Shown here in pieces: positions 35,930-48,159 of a stretch of DNA of 64,000 bases. A program made the translations under genes and the position numbers. The DNA lies in assembly GCA_026874595.1 (NCBI GenBank), contig CM049310.1, positions 90,839,556 to 90,903,555 on the forward strand, given 5' to 3'. The stretch is from Sipunculus nudus. Taxonomy: Eukaryota > Annelida > Sipuncula > Golfingiida > Sipunculidae. Below the pieces are notes generated by a model that worked only from the letters and a program-made list of their open reading frames with translations, had not been told where the DNA came from and did not search any database. Numbering within the stretch: the first letter of the stretch is position 1; every line of letters begins with the position of its first letter.

Positions 35930-36959
35930 CCAAATTTAAAAAAAAAATATAAGTTATTAGCATAAAAATAAAATCAGTACCTTAGATTTTGCCCATCTTA
36001 GACCATGGCACATTTTTTTTCCTGTGAGTACTGTTGAATTAATTTTCACAGCATATAAACATAAGTATTTAATTTGTTTAAATCTGAAATTTAAAATAAA
36101 AGCTTGAAAATTAGGCTAGCTATTGAATTTTTCGTTTAGACTCTATTGTAGTGGCTTGGTTTATCCATATGCAGGCTGCCCACTCTTGGTCACTGGAAGT
36201 CAGCTATGCCAGGGTTCCTGATTTGTTACAGTCACTGGGGGAGATCCCCTGCTGTGACAGGAGTGCAATATTTCTCATACTCATACTTATATACTCATTT
36301 CCCCCCCCCCCCCCCCACAACCCTACACACCAAGTGTTATGCAGTAATTGTTATTAATTGCATTGATTTACGTGTAATGCGGTTTCCACTCCAATTTACC
36401 TAACTTTCCTTGAAAAAGTAACTAAAGGAGTAATCTGGTAGATGCCGTGTTGGGTAAATGTAGCATTTTTAAAGTAATCAATTTTCTATTAAATGATTTT
36501 AACCAATTAAAACAGAATAAGACCCATCAGTATGCTTAAATTTATAAAATATAAAGCAAATTGTGGATAAATAAAGGCACAATTTTAAATTGTGAAATCT
36601 TAATCAAGTATTATTTTTAAATATTTATTGTTTTGCAAATAAAAAATATATTTTTGTGGTAAAAAAATTAATATTTACATTTGTATGCATGATGTGACTA
36701 GATTGAGATTAATAATGATGCAGTTTAGAATTATAAATCAACTTTTAGATTCAGGTATATATATTATATTGGAAATGTTTAGAAATATACACTAAACATT
36801 AAAAAAAAATTGATGTGATAAAAAAATGAGGATCTAATACAAACATTTGTTCATTATTTTCCTACCTCAGCAGAATAGGAGATCAGGCTTGTTTTGCCCT
36901 GTATGTATATGCAGAAGTGTTGTAAATGCTAACCCACCCCCCCCCCCCCCCACCCCCAC

Positions 36960-36990
<31 letters not shown>

Positions 36991-37959
36991 CTGCCATTGA
37001 TATTTTTGCACCTGTGCACTGGGACATAAGTTTTTATTGCAAATGTGTAAAATATATTTAACTTAAAAAAATTGGAAAAGAAATAATTAAAATGTATTCT
37101 TGCCTCAGGAGAATGGAACATAAAGTGATCAGCTCTGTCTCTCCATCATGTCTCCATTATCATTACATATATATTAATTATGAAATTATTCCAATAAGCA
37201 CTGTTGAATTAACTTTCATATGCTGTATGTGGATTGATTAAACCTGTTCAGGTCTGAAATTTGAAAGCAACTTATATATTCAGTTATGTAATATTGCAGA
37301 TGTTAAACTTTAAAACAATTTTATATAATAAAAAAAATTAAGAAATAATTGAAACTTAATTTTTTCAGCTTAGATTGTCTACCAGTCTGTTTGTCCTTTT
37401 TTAAATATAAAGTAATTGTGAATGAACTTCTTTGTCCTGTAAGCATAGTTGAATTAAGTTAAAATCCTATGTATATACACTATAATAGTACAGAGATGTT
37501 GTACCTCCGATCATTCCACCCCCCCCCCCCCCCCCCCCCAAGTCCTTGCACCTATGGACTGGGGACATTAGTTATATTTCAACTGTAAAGATTAAATAAA
37601 ATAAAAAAGGACATATATCTAATAATATATATTATAAAAAATAGATTTAATTTAACAAATGTCTAAACTACTGGACTGTCAACAATTTATCAAAAAGTCA
37701 GCCAATGATCATGGTTATGATATTCATCTTATGTTCACAAACTGATCACATGCTTCAATTTTAACTTTAGGAAATGCATGTTTTGGTCACAAAATATTAT
37801 TTGCATCAATTTCTTACACATCAATACAAACCAATCATGTCAACTAGCCATGGCCTATATTACTTTTCCTCTTAGACATTATCTCCATTTGATATTATTT
37901 TAGATTTTTACCTTCAAGGTCAACTTCAGCTGAGCACAGTGACCCATGGGTCCCTTGTT
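35930..37959 (+). mobile_element. Repeat family A, 5'-truncated copy with expanded middle
   Basis: Joins the family A body at AAGTTATTAGCATAAAAATA (about 35950) without the GTCC-bearing 5' end, and keeps an intact 3' end (TCAGCTGAGC 37926-37935, GACCCATGGGTC 37941-37952, CCTTGTT). The middle is expanded by repeated segments each starting near CCTCAGCAGAAT/CCTCAGGAGAAT, and it carries three poly-C tracts (36301-36316, 36937-36951 followed by (CA)n, 37519-37539). Confidence 0.8.
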
Positions 37960-39879
37960 GTATGTGTAATTTATATTGTTACAAAGTAATTTTAAATGGA
38001 CCTATTCACATATTAGGCAATGTTAAATGTACTTAAAATATATAATATGGTTTTCTCCTTAAAATATGATGGTATCTTTCCTTCTAAAACAGTCTACTTA
38101 ATACTGGAATGAGTGGCCAGGAATAAGCTTTTATCATGCCCAGTTATTGAAAACATCCACATAACATACAACAGACAATTTCAGATTTTCAAGCTTTAAA
38201 CAAGTGTTTCTTATGCATTTCCTTCTCCTTTTTGTAAGGTTTCACATACATATTTGCAAGATCGCACCACTGGTTGTGCAGTGTTATGGTAACCAGGTAA
38301 ATGTGGACTGACTGTGTTTACTCATAAACTGAACCATAACAAAGAATAAAACAAGTGAATTGGAGATAATGAGTCCATGTGCTGCAAGGATTTTGCTTCA
38401 AAACATATGTATTCAGTCAGAATGAACTAATTGTGTGAGTTAATACATATATTAATGCAATTGATTATGCACCTTTAACATAATTACTGCCACCAGAAAT
38501 GTGCGATTCGATCAGGGCTTGTAGTGGTATTTAGTGGAGTTTCCATGTGAACACAGATAGTTCTGTCACATTCCTTGTTATATTAAGCCAAAGCAAACTG
38601 TCAAGCTAAGAGGATCAATATAAGCATACCAACAACGAGATGTCCAACCTAATGATTGGTCTGTTGTAACCATACTCTGGCTGTGAGGACTGCCAGCTTG
38701 TATCATGTTCTGGCTGAGTACAGGGTTAGGTATAAACTTTTTTTTTTGTACCTGTCATGTCTTGTAGCTATTTGATAAAATGAACATACCCTAATGTGTT
38801 TTTCACCTACTTTAATAAATTCACTCAATTAACCAATACTTAAAGTGCAGTAAAGTGCAGTCATTTGAATATCAGTTTTCACTCTTTTCTCCAAAGAGCA
38901 ACTTCTAGATTTTTCAAGATATAATTGAGTTCAAAATTGGTAATTATTTCACTTATCTATTGTATGAAAAAATTGCAAATCTTTATTGAGAGGTCAGCTG
39001 GTGCCAGGACAATGATGAAATTCATAAACAATCTTCTCATGTAGCATAGTATTGTGTACTTGATTGTGTCACAAGGGACTCAAAAATTTAAATTTGCACA
39101 CCATAATCTATACACTTCATGGTATGTCATGATCTTATGATTCCTGACAATGCATACAAAAAATCCTAGCATCATCAGACATTTATTTGGACAGCATTGA
39201 ACCTTTAGTTCTGCCTGTGATTTTTTTACTCTGATAAAAAAAGAATTTGCTTCTTGTACAACACACTAGCTGCTTGCCAACATAACAATGAAAATTCTCC
39301 ATGGTATATATTATTTTCCAAGTTCATAACTACTAAAATTCACATAACAAAAACATTCAAAATGATATATGATTTGTGATGGTACTATAATTAGTATAAA
39401 AATACTGAGCTTTTAAAGATATATTATGTCCCAAGAACACAATACTGTGCTACATGCCTCATTTGTTAATAAATGTAGGATTATGTCTCAGACCTTGTGT
39501 CTGGTCACTCCAGAAAGCAAATATATGACTGTACCTGCCCAGGGCAGTGTAATAGAGGCCTTGGAGTCAGTGTAATGGGTATAATAGTGTACTTCCAATA
39601 TGAGAAGTAAGTTTGTCTAGACAAACAGATTATAATATACATCATTTGGGCTCTCAGGATTAAGGGGAATTACCTGGGCTGCTACACAGACTGGTTATAA
39701 ATCATCTAATGTGGTTTGAGTTACTTTATCATAAAGCAGGGCTTGACATAAACAGTTCACCTATTGCTTTCGGCAAGAAAATATTCCATTGTACATGAGT
39801 GGTTCTGTATAAACCCCTTTGAAATCATGTTTGTCTTTGCTTTATCATTTATGTCTGTTTGGAAACTGGGTAATAACAG
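37960..39879. other. Spacer without recognisable genes or repeats
   Basis: AT-rich sequence with no convincing ORF, splice pattern or copy elsewhere in the window. The part at 39480-39720 has more balanced composition. Confidence 0.5.
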
Positions 39880-40586
39880 TTTTTATACACCCATCTATGA
39901 TGGTACATACTACTGTCTGTCTGTCTGTCTAGCTGTCCATCTGTGTGTCCCTTAACATTTAGCTTTGCGGCAATAACTTGTCTGGGCTTTGATGGATTTT
40001 CACGAAACTCACCTTAACTACTTACCTTAACTACTTGCCAGAGTTCTATTATTGGCAAAATCCACTTATATTTTAAAAGGTCAGAGGACACTACTACTTT
40101 GTGGTGGTGTGACAATATCTTTCCATTGATATGATTGATTTTGATAAAATGCTACATGAATATAATCAGTATAACTTCTCACCTAAATTTGATTTCCAGC
40201 AAAATTCATGCATATTTAATGTGGTCAGAGGTCACCAGACTTTGGTGGCACTGAGATGACTTAACAAAAATCTTAAGGATTTTCATGAAACTCATTTTGT
40301 GTATTAACCAATACAGTTTCTCACATGTATTGCATTCTCTGCAAAATTCACTCATATTTGATGAGGTCAGAGGTCACAAGATATGTGACAGGGATATTTT
40401 ACCCTCCACTATCAAGGACTTTATGTTCTTTAAATAGTCAAATACTCCTTTCCTTATGCAATATTTAAAAAAAAATATTTGCAATCAAGTTCATGGATAA
40501 TATGATTATCACTATTCGTTATGACTGAATGTAAAGGCTTAATGTTATTATAGTCAGTTGAGCATCATGGCCCATGGTTCAGTTGT
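39880..40586 (+). mobile_element. Repeat family C copy (HINE-like)
   Basis: Starts TTTTTATACACCCATCTATG, followed by (CTGT)n. Three units near 143 bp each contain GATTTTCA[T/C]GAAACTCA and GTCAGAGGTCA. It ends GTCAGTTGAGCATCATGGCC, CATGG and TTCAGTTGTT, a weakened version of the family A 3' end. Non-coding. Confidence 0.7.
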
Positions 40587-41169
40587 TTTGTTTTTGTAAC
40601 TTTATTTATCAGTATCTGGTAATGCTGTTAATCTAAATTTGGTAAGTCACATTACTCCATGTTGGTGTGCCATAGAATTGATTATATGGATGATTGGTTG
40701 TTTTCTTTTATAATTGATTAAATTGGTATCATCTTTGCATGATTGCTCACAAAGACACAAACTATCATACATGTATACACATGGCTCGGTTAAGTTGTAT
40801 TATAAATAACAATTTTTACCCTGTATAAGAAAAATGGGACACAAAGTAGTGAACATGATTAAAAGTGAATCTTGTGCAGGGAGGAACAACCAATTCTAAC
40901 CACTACCTATAGTTAAAATAAGATCAAAGCCTGCAAGGCCAGTCACGGTTCATCCAGGAGTGTTTGTCCCAATCAGATGGCACTCCGGGCAATGTTGCAG
41001 TGGCATACCTTGAATTTCCTGGTGGAATGAAGCTACAATTAGGTTATGTGAGCTGTGTACTTGTAATCAGATTGGCCTTGGTGGAGATAGGGAAGATTCC
41101 CGGCCTCTGATCAAAGCATTAGCAACCACTGCAACCCAGGATTTGATAAACCTACACAGGGCTGTGGAT

Positions 41170-41520
41170 TCTCACCTACAGTAAGCGTACAGAGGAATAG
41201 CAGTTCTTGCAGGGCTTGATAGTGATGTTAAACTGCCAGCCCTGGTGATGGTAAAGATAACTAGAAATCTGCATTCTAGGGAATGCAAGCCTCTACCATG
41301 TAGGCAGTCCTTGTTGTGGGATTCTTCCTTGGCCCATTCCCAAAATTCCCTGAAAATTTCATGAGATTCCATTCATGATTGCATGAGTTAGGTTGTGAAC
41401 GAATACACACACATACACACATGAATAGGAATGAACACATACTCTCAGGCAAAAATGGAGTTGGCCCCTCAACAAGGTGATTCAGCATTAACCTGAGATG
41501 AACCATAACTGTTCTGATCA
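41170..41520. repeat. Repeat family H, copy 1
   Basis: CATGATTGCATGAGTTAGGTT, an ACACACAC stretch and AGGAATGAACACATACTCTC recur at 47040-47150 and 54880-55020. The upstream portion (CCCATTCCCAAAATTCCCTG) also matches 54905-54925. Class unknown; no protein coded. Confidence 0.55.
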
Positions 41521-42109
41521 TTGATTTAGTAGTTTTAGCAAAAACCTAAGATTCCATCTGCATGGCATGTGGAATATGGGCTGAGAGATTCCTGTACACA
41601 AAACCTGTATGTCATCACCTGTATGTCACATCTGGTATACCATGCAAAACCAGCAAAAATCGCTACATCTATTGATTTGTTTTGCCAGATACCAATTCCT
41701 CATTGCAGATCTGCACAAATGAAGCTCACTTTATTTATTTGGGCAGTATCAATATTTATCTCCATTATATATATTCTGAATACTGGATCCTATACATAAG
41801 AAAATTGGAATCCTAACTTAACCCTAATAACAAACCAACATCCAGACAGAGATGAAAGCATAAGCCCCATGCTGTAGGTAACTACATGTACTAAACCAGT
41901 GGCACGGTGATTGTATCAACCTGTATCCATTTATGTCACACGAGTCTCGGTTTTTGTACATGATGAGCAAAGAAAAAGTTTTAAGTGACTTACTGCTGGA
42001 TCATCAAGTGGAATTATGCATTGTTCCTGCTGCATGTTCTTTGCTCTTTATGTTATGCTTATATTAAACCAATGTAATTTGGAATTATGTTAGCTTCCTG
42101 TTTTTCCAG

Positions 42110-42174
42110 GGGGCCAGACCAAGAGCTTTATAGCATGGAGAACTAGAAGGAAGTGGCGACACTAAACAAACCAA
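42110..42174 (+). other. Weak candidate non-coding exon
   Basis: A pyrimidine-rich acceptor (TTCCTGTTTTTCCAG) and a donor (CCAAG before GTTAGTAG) enclose 65 bp. All three frames contain stops, so it could only be a UTR or lncRNA exon. No partner exons were identified. Confidence 0.12.
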
Positions 42175-42485
42175 GGTTAGTAGACATCATTCATGTCTGT
42201 TGTGGTAAATTAAAACATAAACTCTTAAAGGTAGTAGTGTTGAATATTAACTCTTGCCATGTCTGGTATACTTCTTTGTGTCTTCATGAAGTCAGTTGCA
42301 GATTAAATCACTTGTTGACATTGCAATCATCATCCCCATTGGAATCCTCTATTTGTATATTCATATCTTGAGCGTATCTTTTATGTTAAAGCAAGACCTT
42401 TACCGAAATATGACTGTCAGTCTGGTCAGTGCAACTGTTACATGTGACACATGGATTTTCTGTGATATTATATATTTTCATATTT

Positions 42486-43300
42486 TTAGCGAACCTGTGA
42501 GCTTATGCGATGGCGCAGCGTCGTCCGTCAGCCGTCTGCCGTCCAGGGCTGGCTTTCCACTGTCCATGGCTGTAAGTCAGAAACGGTTGGAGCTAGCAGC
42601 TCCAAATTACATGTTAGAATTAGTCACATGTGAAACTTGGTGCCCTGGAGCTTATTATTGGGTATCTGCATTAATTTAGATTTTATAGAGAAAAAGCTTA
42701 AAAACTGCCACCTGCAACCATTTTTGCACAGCCTCCATCTGTTCATCTGCCTTGGGATAAAATCACTCATATCTCAGCTGGGTTTGACTTATCCACCTGA
42801 AATTTTGCAGGTTTATACATCCTTGACAGCTTTCTTGGTTTATGACAGGTGGCACCACCTACATTCCAATTTATGCTGCGGACATCCAAGCTCATATCTC
42901 AGGAACCATTTGACTGATTTGGCAAAAATTTTGCATGTTTATAGATCTCACATAGCTCTTGATCATACACAAAACTTGTGGTGCCACCTGCAATCATTTT
43001 TGCACAGCATCCTTCTGTTTGTTTGCCATGGGATAAAATCACTCATATCTTGGCAGTGGTTTGACATATCTGCCTAAAATTTTGCTGGTTTATATATCTT
43101 GGATAGCTTTCTGGATTTTGTGGCAGGTGGCGCCACCTACATTTATGTATACACTGCAGACATTCAGGCTTATATCACAGGACTGGTTTGACATATCCCC
43201 CTGAAATTTTGCATGTGTATAGATCTCACATAGCACTTAATCATACACAAAATTGGTGGTGCCACCTGCCACCATTTTTGCACAGCATCCGTTTAGTGTT
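42486..43300 (+). mobile_element. Repeat family D copy 1, 3'-truncated
   Basis: Begins TTAGCGAACCTGTGAGCTTA, then GATGGCGCAGCGTCGTCCGT, as the 44036 copy does. The body has units with CACTCATATCTCAG and CTGAAATTTTGCA, each closed by a GGTGGCGCCACC-type palindrome (perfect at 43125-43138). No 3' end with the CTTGTT terminus was found. ORFs of 127 and 146 codons over it come from the repeat. The units are the reverse complement of those in family E. Confidence 0.7.
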
Positions 43301-44035
43301 TAGTACTTGCATTGTTCATATACATGTTACACATGTTCTTGAAAAGTAATGGTCCAGCATTGAAGCATTATACCTGGTGTAATCTCGTTGCACAGGTTGC
43401 ATTAGACCTGTAGGCCTTTTTTTTTTTTGGCCTTATCTCAGAGGAGTCAGAAAAATGGTGACCTTAACCCTCATCTTCAAGGTCAAATCAGCAGAAGTGG
43501 AAATTTTTGTGAACAAGTTGTCCATGTTTTTTCCTTAAATATAAAGAGGGAATCGAGGCCCATATAGGGAGGAGATTTTGCAAAGCAAAAACAAACTCAT
43601 TCTAGTTAACATTGCTTTAGACATTAAGTTATCAATATGCTCTAAGATTCATGTGGACATAACAGATATCCTAATGAGTATGGTGAATTAACTGTCAGGG
43701 TAATAAGCTTCATATATATTGATTTAATATGGTTCAAGGTTAGTATATGTCAGTACCTACCAGCCTAGGGGCCATATATGATCAGTGATTGCTGTCATTA
43801 TATATCGAAGTACTTGCTACTTCAAGGCAGTTTTTAAAGGAAGAAAGAAAGAAAGTGAACAGTAAGTTTGAAAGAACTGATCAAAATGACAACTTCAGGT
43901 CATAACTCATCTTGAATCACCAGCTTCTGCATATTGATTGTTTTCAGCAACTGTGCTCTTTATTAGAAATTAAGGTTTAAGTTAATTATTAAATAAACAG
44001 CCACCAAGAAGACTTTGTTATCACTTTCATTTTCA

Positions 44036-46161
44036 TTAGTTCACTCTGTGAACTTATGCCATGGCGCAGCGTCTGCCATCAACTGTCCACCGTCCACGGT
44101 CTGTTACCAAATATCTCAACAGCCACAGCAGCTACCTTCATGACACTTTGCAGAATTACTGATCATGGGGTGGACATGCAAAAAATAAGCTTTTGGTGGT
44201 GCCACCTATCTTGACCTACTTTCTGCAGGACAAAATGGTCTTTTCCATTTCTTCCAAGATGAGTCCTAAAGTATTAATATTTTGGCCTTCATATCATAGT
44301 CAACAGTTCCTTAGAGGAAGGGGAATAATTTGTGTGTAAATTCAGTCAAGTCATTTTCAAGATGGCGCCCTACGGAACTTCAAATTGTGTCTATCACAAA
44401 ATATGACAACTTGATGGGTTTCCATACAGGATGTATTGTCTGTAACCAAATATTTTAGGAACTGCTGCAGGCTTCAGTTTCAAATTTCACAAGAATATTG
44501 ATTATGTGACTGCCAAATAATTTTGACTTCCAGGTGGTGCCACCTGTGTTGACCTACTTTCTGCAGGACGAAATGGTCTTTTCCACTTCTTCCGAGATAA
44601 GTCATAAAGTAATAATATTTTGGCCTTCATATCATAGTCAGCAGTTCCTTAGAGGGAGAGGAATAATTTGAGTATAAATTCAGTCAAGTCATTTTCAAGA
44701 TGGCGTCTCTACGTAACTTCAGATTCTGTCGATCGCAAAATTTAACAACTTGATGTGTTTTCATAATGGATGTATTGTCTGTTACCAGATATCTTAGGAA
44801 CTGCTGCAGCCTTCAGTTTCAAATTTCACAAGAATATTGATCATGTGACTGCTTAATGATTTTGACCTGCAGGTGGCACTACCTGTGTTCAGCTACTTTC
44901 AGCAGGCTGTAATGGTCTTTTCTGCTTTTATCCATATATGTCATTAAGTATTTATTTGTTATAATCCGCCAAAACAGAGTCTCCTCTGAGACTCTTGGAC
45001 TGATCTTTCTGAAACCTGGCATACTTGTTCCCTCACCTATGTAGTTGAAGGTAACAAAGATGGGTGACCTTTCTGTTGAGTACAAACCTGGGTGTCTTTT
45101 AGATTACAGCCCAAATCTAAGGAGTGGTTCAACGTATCGAGCTGAAATAGTCCACATTCATAGATCTTGGACTTCTCCATCTTGTACTCAAGACTGGTGG
45201 CGCCATCTGAATTAGTTTTCCCATGGCGTCCATCGGTACATTTGCTGTGGATGAAAATTGCTCATATCTCAGAAGTGGTTGAAGGTATTGGTTTGAAATT
45301 TGGCATGTCTATCCATCTTGAAAAGTTTTCTTACATGACATGTGGCGCCACCTAAATACTTTTTGCGGAGTGTCCATCTTTGCATTTGCCATCTGTTTGT
45401 CTTAGTGGTCGTTCAGTGTATGGGATGAAATTGTGCATGTCCAATTTTTCTCGTAAACCAGACAGTTGGCGCCACCTACCTTCCTGTATTCATAGAATAA
45501 CTTAATGCCTTTTTACTTAGGAGTGATTTGCTATATTGGCCTGAAATTGCGCATGTCCATAGATCTTGGACTCCTCAAACTCACACTCAAGACTGGTGAT
45601 GCTAACTGCAATCATTTTCCTGTGGCATACATCTGTACATTTTCTTTGGGTGTAAATTGCTCAAATCTCAGGACTAGTTTAATGTATTGGTCTGAAATTT
45701 GGCATGTCCATCTATCTTGAAAAGATTTCTTACATGACGTGGTGCCACCTACAATACTTTTTGCGGAGTGTCCATCTTTGCATTTGCCATCTGTTCGTCT
45801 TAGTGGTCGTTCAGTGTATTGGGATGAAATTGTGCATGTCCAATGATCCTCGACACCTCCATTTCGTAAACAAGACTGGTGGCGCCATCTGCAATTGTTT
45901 TCCTTTGATGTCCATTTGTACATTTGCTTTGGGTGAAAATTGCTCATATCTCAGGAGTATTGGTGTGAAATTTGGCATGTGCATCCATCTTGGAAGTTTT
46001 TCTCATAACCCAGACAGGTGGCGCCACCTACCCTGTGCAATAGGACAGTGTCTACTTGGAAAGGAATGAATGGTATTTTCACATTCACCTTTTTTTTTTA
46101 ATCACCTTCCATCATGCACAGTAATTCACAGAGTGAACATTAGACCCCTGGGTCTCTTGTT
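44036..46161 (+). mobile_element. Repeat family D, full-length copy (HINE-like)
   Basis: 5' end ATTAGTTCACTCTGTGAAC (hairpin GTTCAC-TCT-GTGAAC at 44039-44053) then ATGGCGCAGCGTCTGCC. 3' end TTCACAGAGTGAAC (46125-46138), palindrome GACCCCTGGGTC (46143-46154) and TCTTGTT. Two internal arrays: a unit of about 338 bp (44195, 44532) containing CAAGATGGCG, and units of about 140/280 bp at 45150-46030 with CTCATATCTCAG and AGGTGGCGCCACCT. It has the same end plan as family A with an unrelated inverted-repeat sequence. Non-coding. Confidence 0.78.
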
Positions 46162-46526
46162 TTCATTATCATATCCAATCGGAGCTAGTAGCAACCCACT
46201 GTGATACATGCATTGATCCATTATTTATGGACTTCTGTACAGTTAGACTTCAAAGAAACATGAACTATGTCTATAGTATATAACATTACATTGTTATGTT
46301 CAGCTTTAAAAATAGAGCAATTTTACTTATAAAGTAGAATCTGCATTCTAATGAATGCAGTCCTCCCCCATGTTTGCATTCACGTACTCAGCTCATCTTC
46401 CCAGGTTCATTTATACATAAGTGACTGTGCATTTGTGAATTTTCCTTGATGATATTATTGAATCCGGATCATTTTCCCGATCCTCACCATATTCTAATAA
46501 ATTTGCCTATTCCAGAAATGTCCCAA

Positions 46527-47010
46527 TTTTTATACGCCCATCTATGAAAGGACGTATTATTGTAATGGTATACCCATCATCCGTCTGTTAACTTTTAGTG
46601 TCCCACGATATATCATTGAAGCTTTGATGGATTTTCATGAAATTCACCATTACTATATACTAGTAGATTATCTCGCCCAAGTTCTATTGGGGCAAAACCA
46701 TGCATATTTAATAAGGTTAGATAACTGTGATAACATACAAGGAATATATAATGGATTTTGGTAAAACTCAATAGAAATATACATCAATATAATATCTCAT
46801 CTAAGTACTATTTCCAGCAAAATTCATGCATATTTGATAAGGTCAGGGTTCACCACACATTGGTTGCACAACTCTGACTTACCAAAAATCTGATGGATTT
46901 TTATATTACTCATGATGAATATTAACCTATACAGTTTCTCACCTGAATTACATTTTAAGCAAATTTATGCATACTTAATGAGGTCAGAGGTCACAAAATA
47001 TGCGACAGGC
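46527..47010 (+). mobile_element. Repeat family C fragment
   Basis: TTTTTATACGCCCATCTATG start, CATCCGTCTG, then units of about 140 bp with GATGGATTTTCATGAAATTC and GAGGTCAGAGGTCAC, as in 39880-40586. The 3' terminus is not recognisable. Confidence 0.6.
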
Positions 47011-47039
47011 GTATTATGCACCTTTAAGCTGTGCTCTTT

Positions 47040-47150
47040 GTTTTCAAGGAGATTTAGTACATGATTGTGTGAATTATGTTTTGAACAAACATACACACAC
47101 AAACACACATGAAGGGGGCTGAATGCAAACCCTCCTGGCCGGGGAAAGTA
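47040..47150. repeat. Repeat family H fragment
   Basis: CATGATTGTGTGAATTATGT, ACACACACAAACACACATGA and following bases match 41390-41460 and 54950-55010. Confidence 0.45.
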
Positions 47151-47402
47151 TGAACTACCCATACAGGTAAGTAATAATACTACGATGCCCCAGGCAGTGT
47201 AACAGGGTGTGAACCAGTTTCTCTTTCTTTCCTGATTTCCCACAAACACAAGCAGGTGTTATTCATACTAAGGTCGTTGAACACAGCTGTATTGTAATGT
47301 GGTTCTGACTCTGGGGACTCCTGTGGCATATATTAGTAATCAGATGTACTGTACCAGTACACTTTAACAAAAGAACACCTGCACAGATCTACATATAAAA
47401 AG

Positions 47403-47417
47403 CCCCCCCCCCCCCCC
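47403..47417. repeat. Poly-C tract (15)
   Basis: An isolated C15 run, not inside a recognisable family A copy. Confidence 0.9.
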
Positions 47418-47569
47418 AGGCAAAACCTGCTCTTTTTAAGTCACTTAAGATCTCAAATCATATACAAGAATTCATTTTATATGATTCCTGAATTGAATGG
47501 AATTGTTTTCAAAAGGATGTTTCTCGAGGACTTTTGCTGGTTGTAAAATTTTCTGATTTCATCTGTTTG

Positions 47570-47850
47570 CTTGTACAGTGCAAATTTCTTTTACTTTTTA
47601 TCTCATGAATTTCTGCACCAATCACTACTAAATGACCCAGAAGTATCATTATAATCTACAGGTGGTGCCACCTGTTTAATGACTTTTTGTGATCCTAAAT
47701 GGTACTTCCAATTTCCCTTCAGGTAAATCTGTAAAAGAGAACACTTTATTCTTCAAATCATAAGGATTCCTTGGAGTAAGGGGAATATATGAAAAGGCTT
47801 CTTTAAACAAATTATATGCTCTAAGATGTGATTTAAAAGTGGTGTAGCAC
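47570..47850 (+). repeat. Family D fragment
   Basis: A diverged copy of the 338-bp D unit: AGGTGGTGCCACCT at 47660-47673, then TTTAATGACTTTTTGTGATC and AAATGGTACTTCC, compared with GACCTACTTTCTGCAGGACG and AAATGGTCTTTTCC at 44545-44585. Confidence 0.5.
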
Positions 47851-48159
47851 CAGCACTCGAAATAACTGGTATCGCATCGCAATTTGCGAAGCAAAATAGA
47901 CCCAGTGCGAACCAATTTCCCTTTCGTATCGCTCTGTCTGCAAATCATTTAAAATGCATGTCTGGCCTTTTAGTGTGAACGATTCCTGGGATCCACTGTG
48001 TGACAAAATGCAGCGTAAACGGAACAGTAAACTTGTATATCAGAAATGCAAGTGTGTGACAAAGACCGCAAGGTTCCATTAATTTTTATGTGAGCGAGCT
48101 TCACTGAACGATGTATAACGTAACACGTGCTTGCTGCATGATATTCCTGGAAAGCTAAT

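Noticed and set aside
36867-37121. Minus ORF rich in VCVCVC and poly-G
   Set aside because: Translation of the (CA)n and poly-C tracts.
42296-43077. Plus-strand ORFs of 127 and 146 codons
   Set aside because: They cover the start of a family D repeat; the repeated HLQSFLHS/ICHGIKSLIS phrases reflect the tandem DNA units.
45612-46069. Overlapping ORFs of 111 (minus) and 121 (plus) codons
   Set aside because: Both are within the tandem core of family D, with no codon-level signal and equal openness on both strands.
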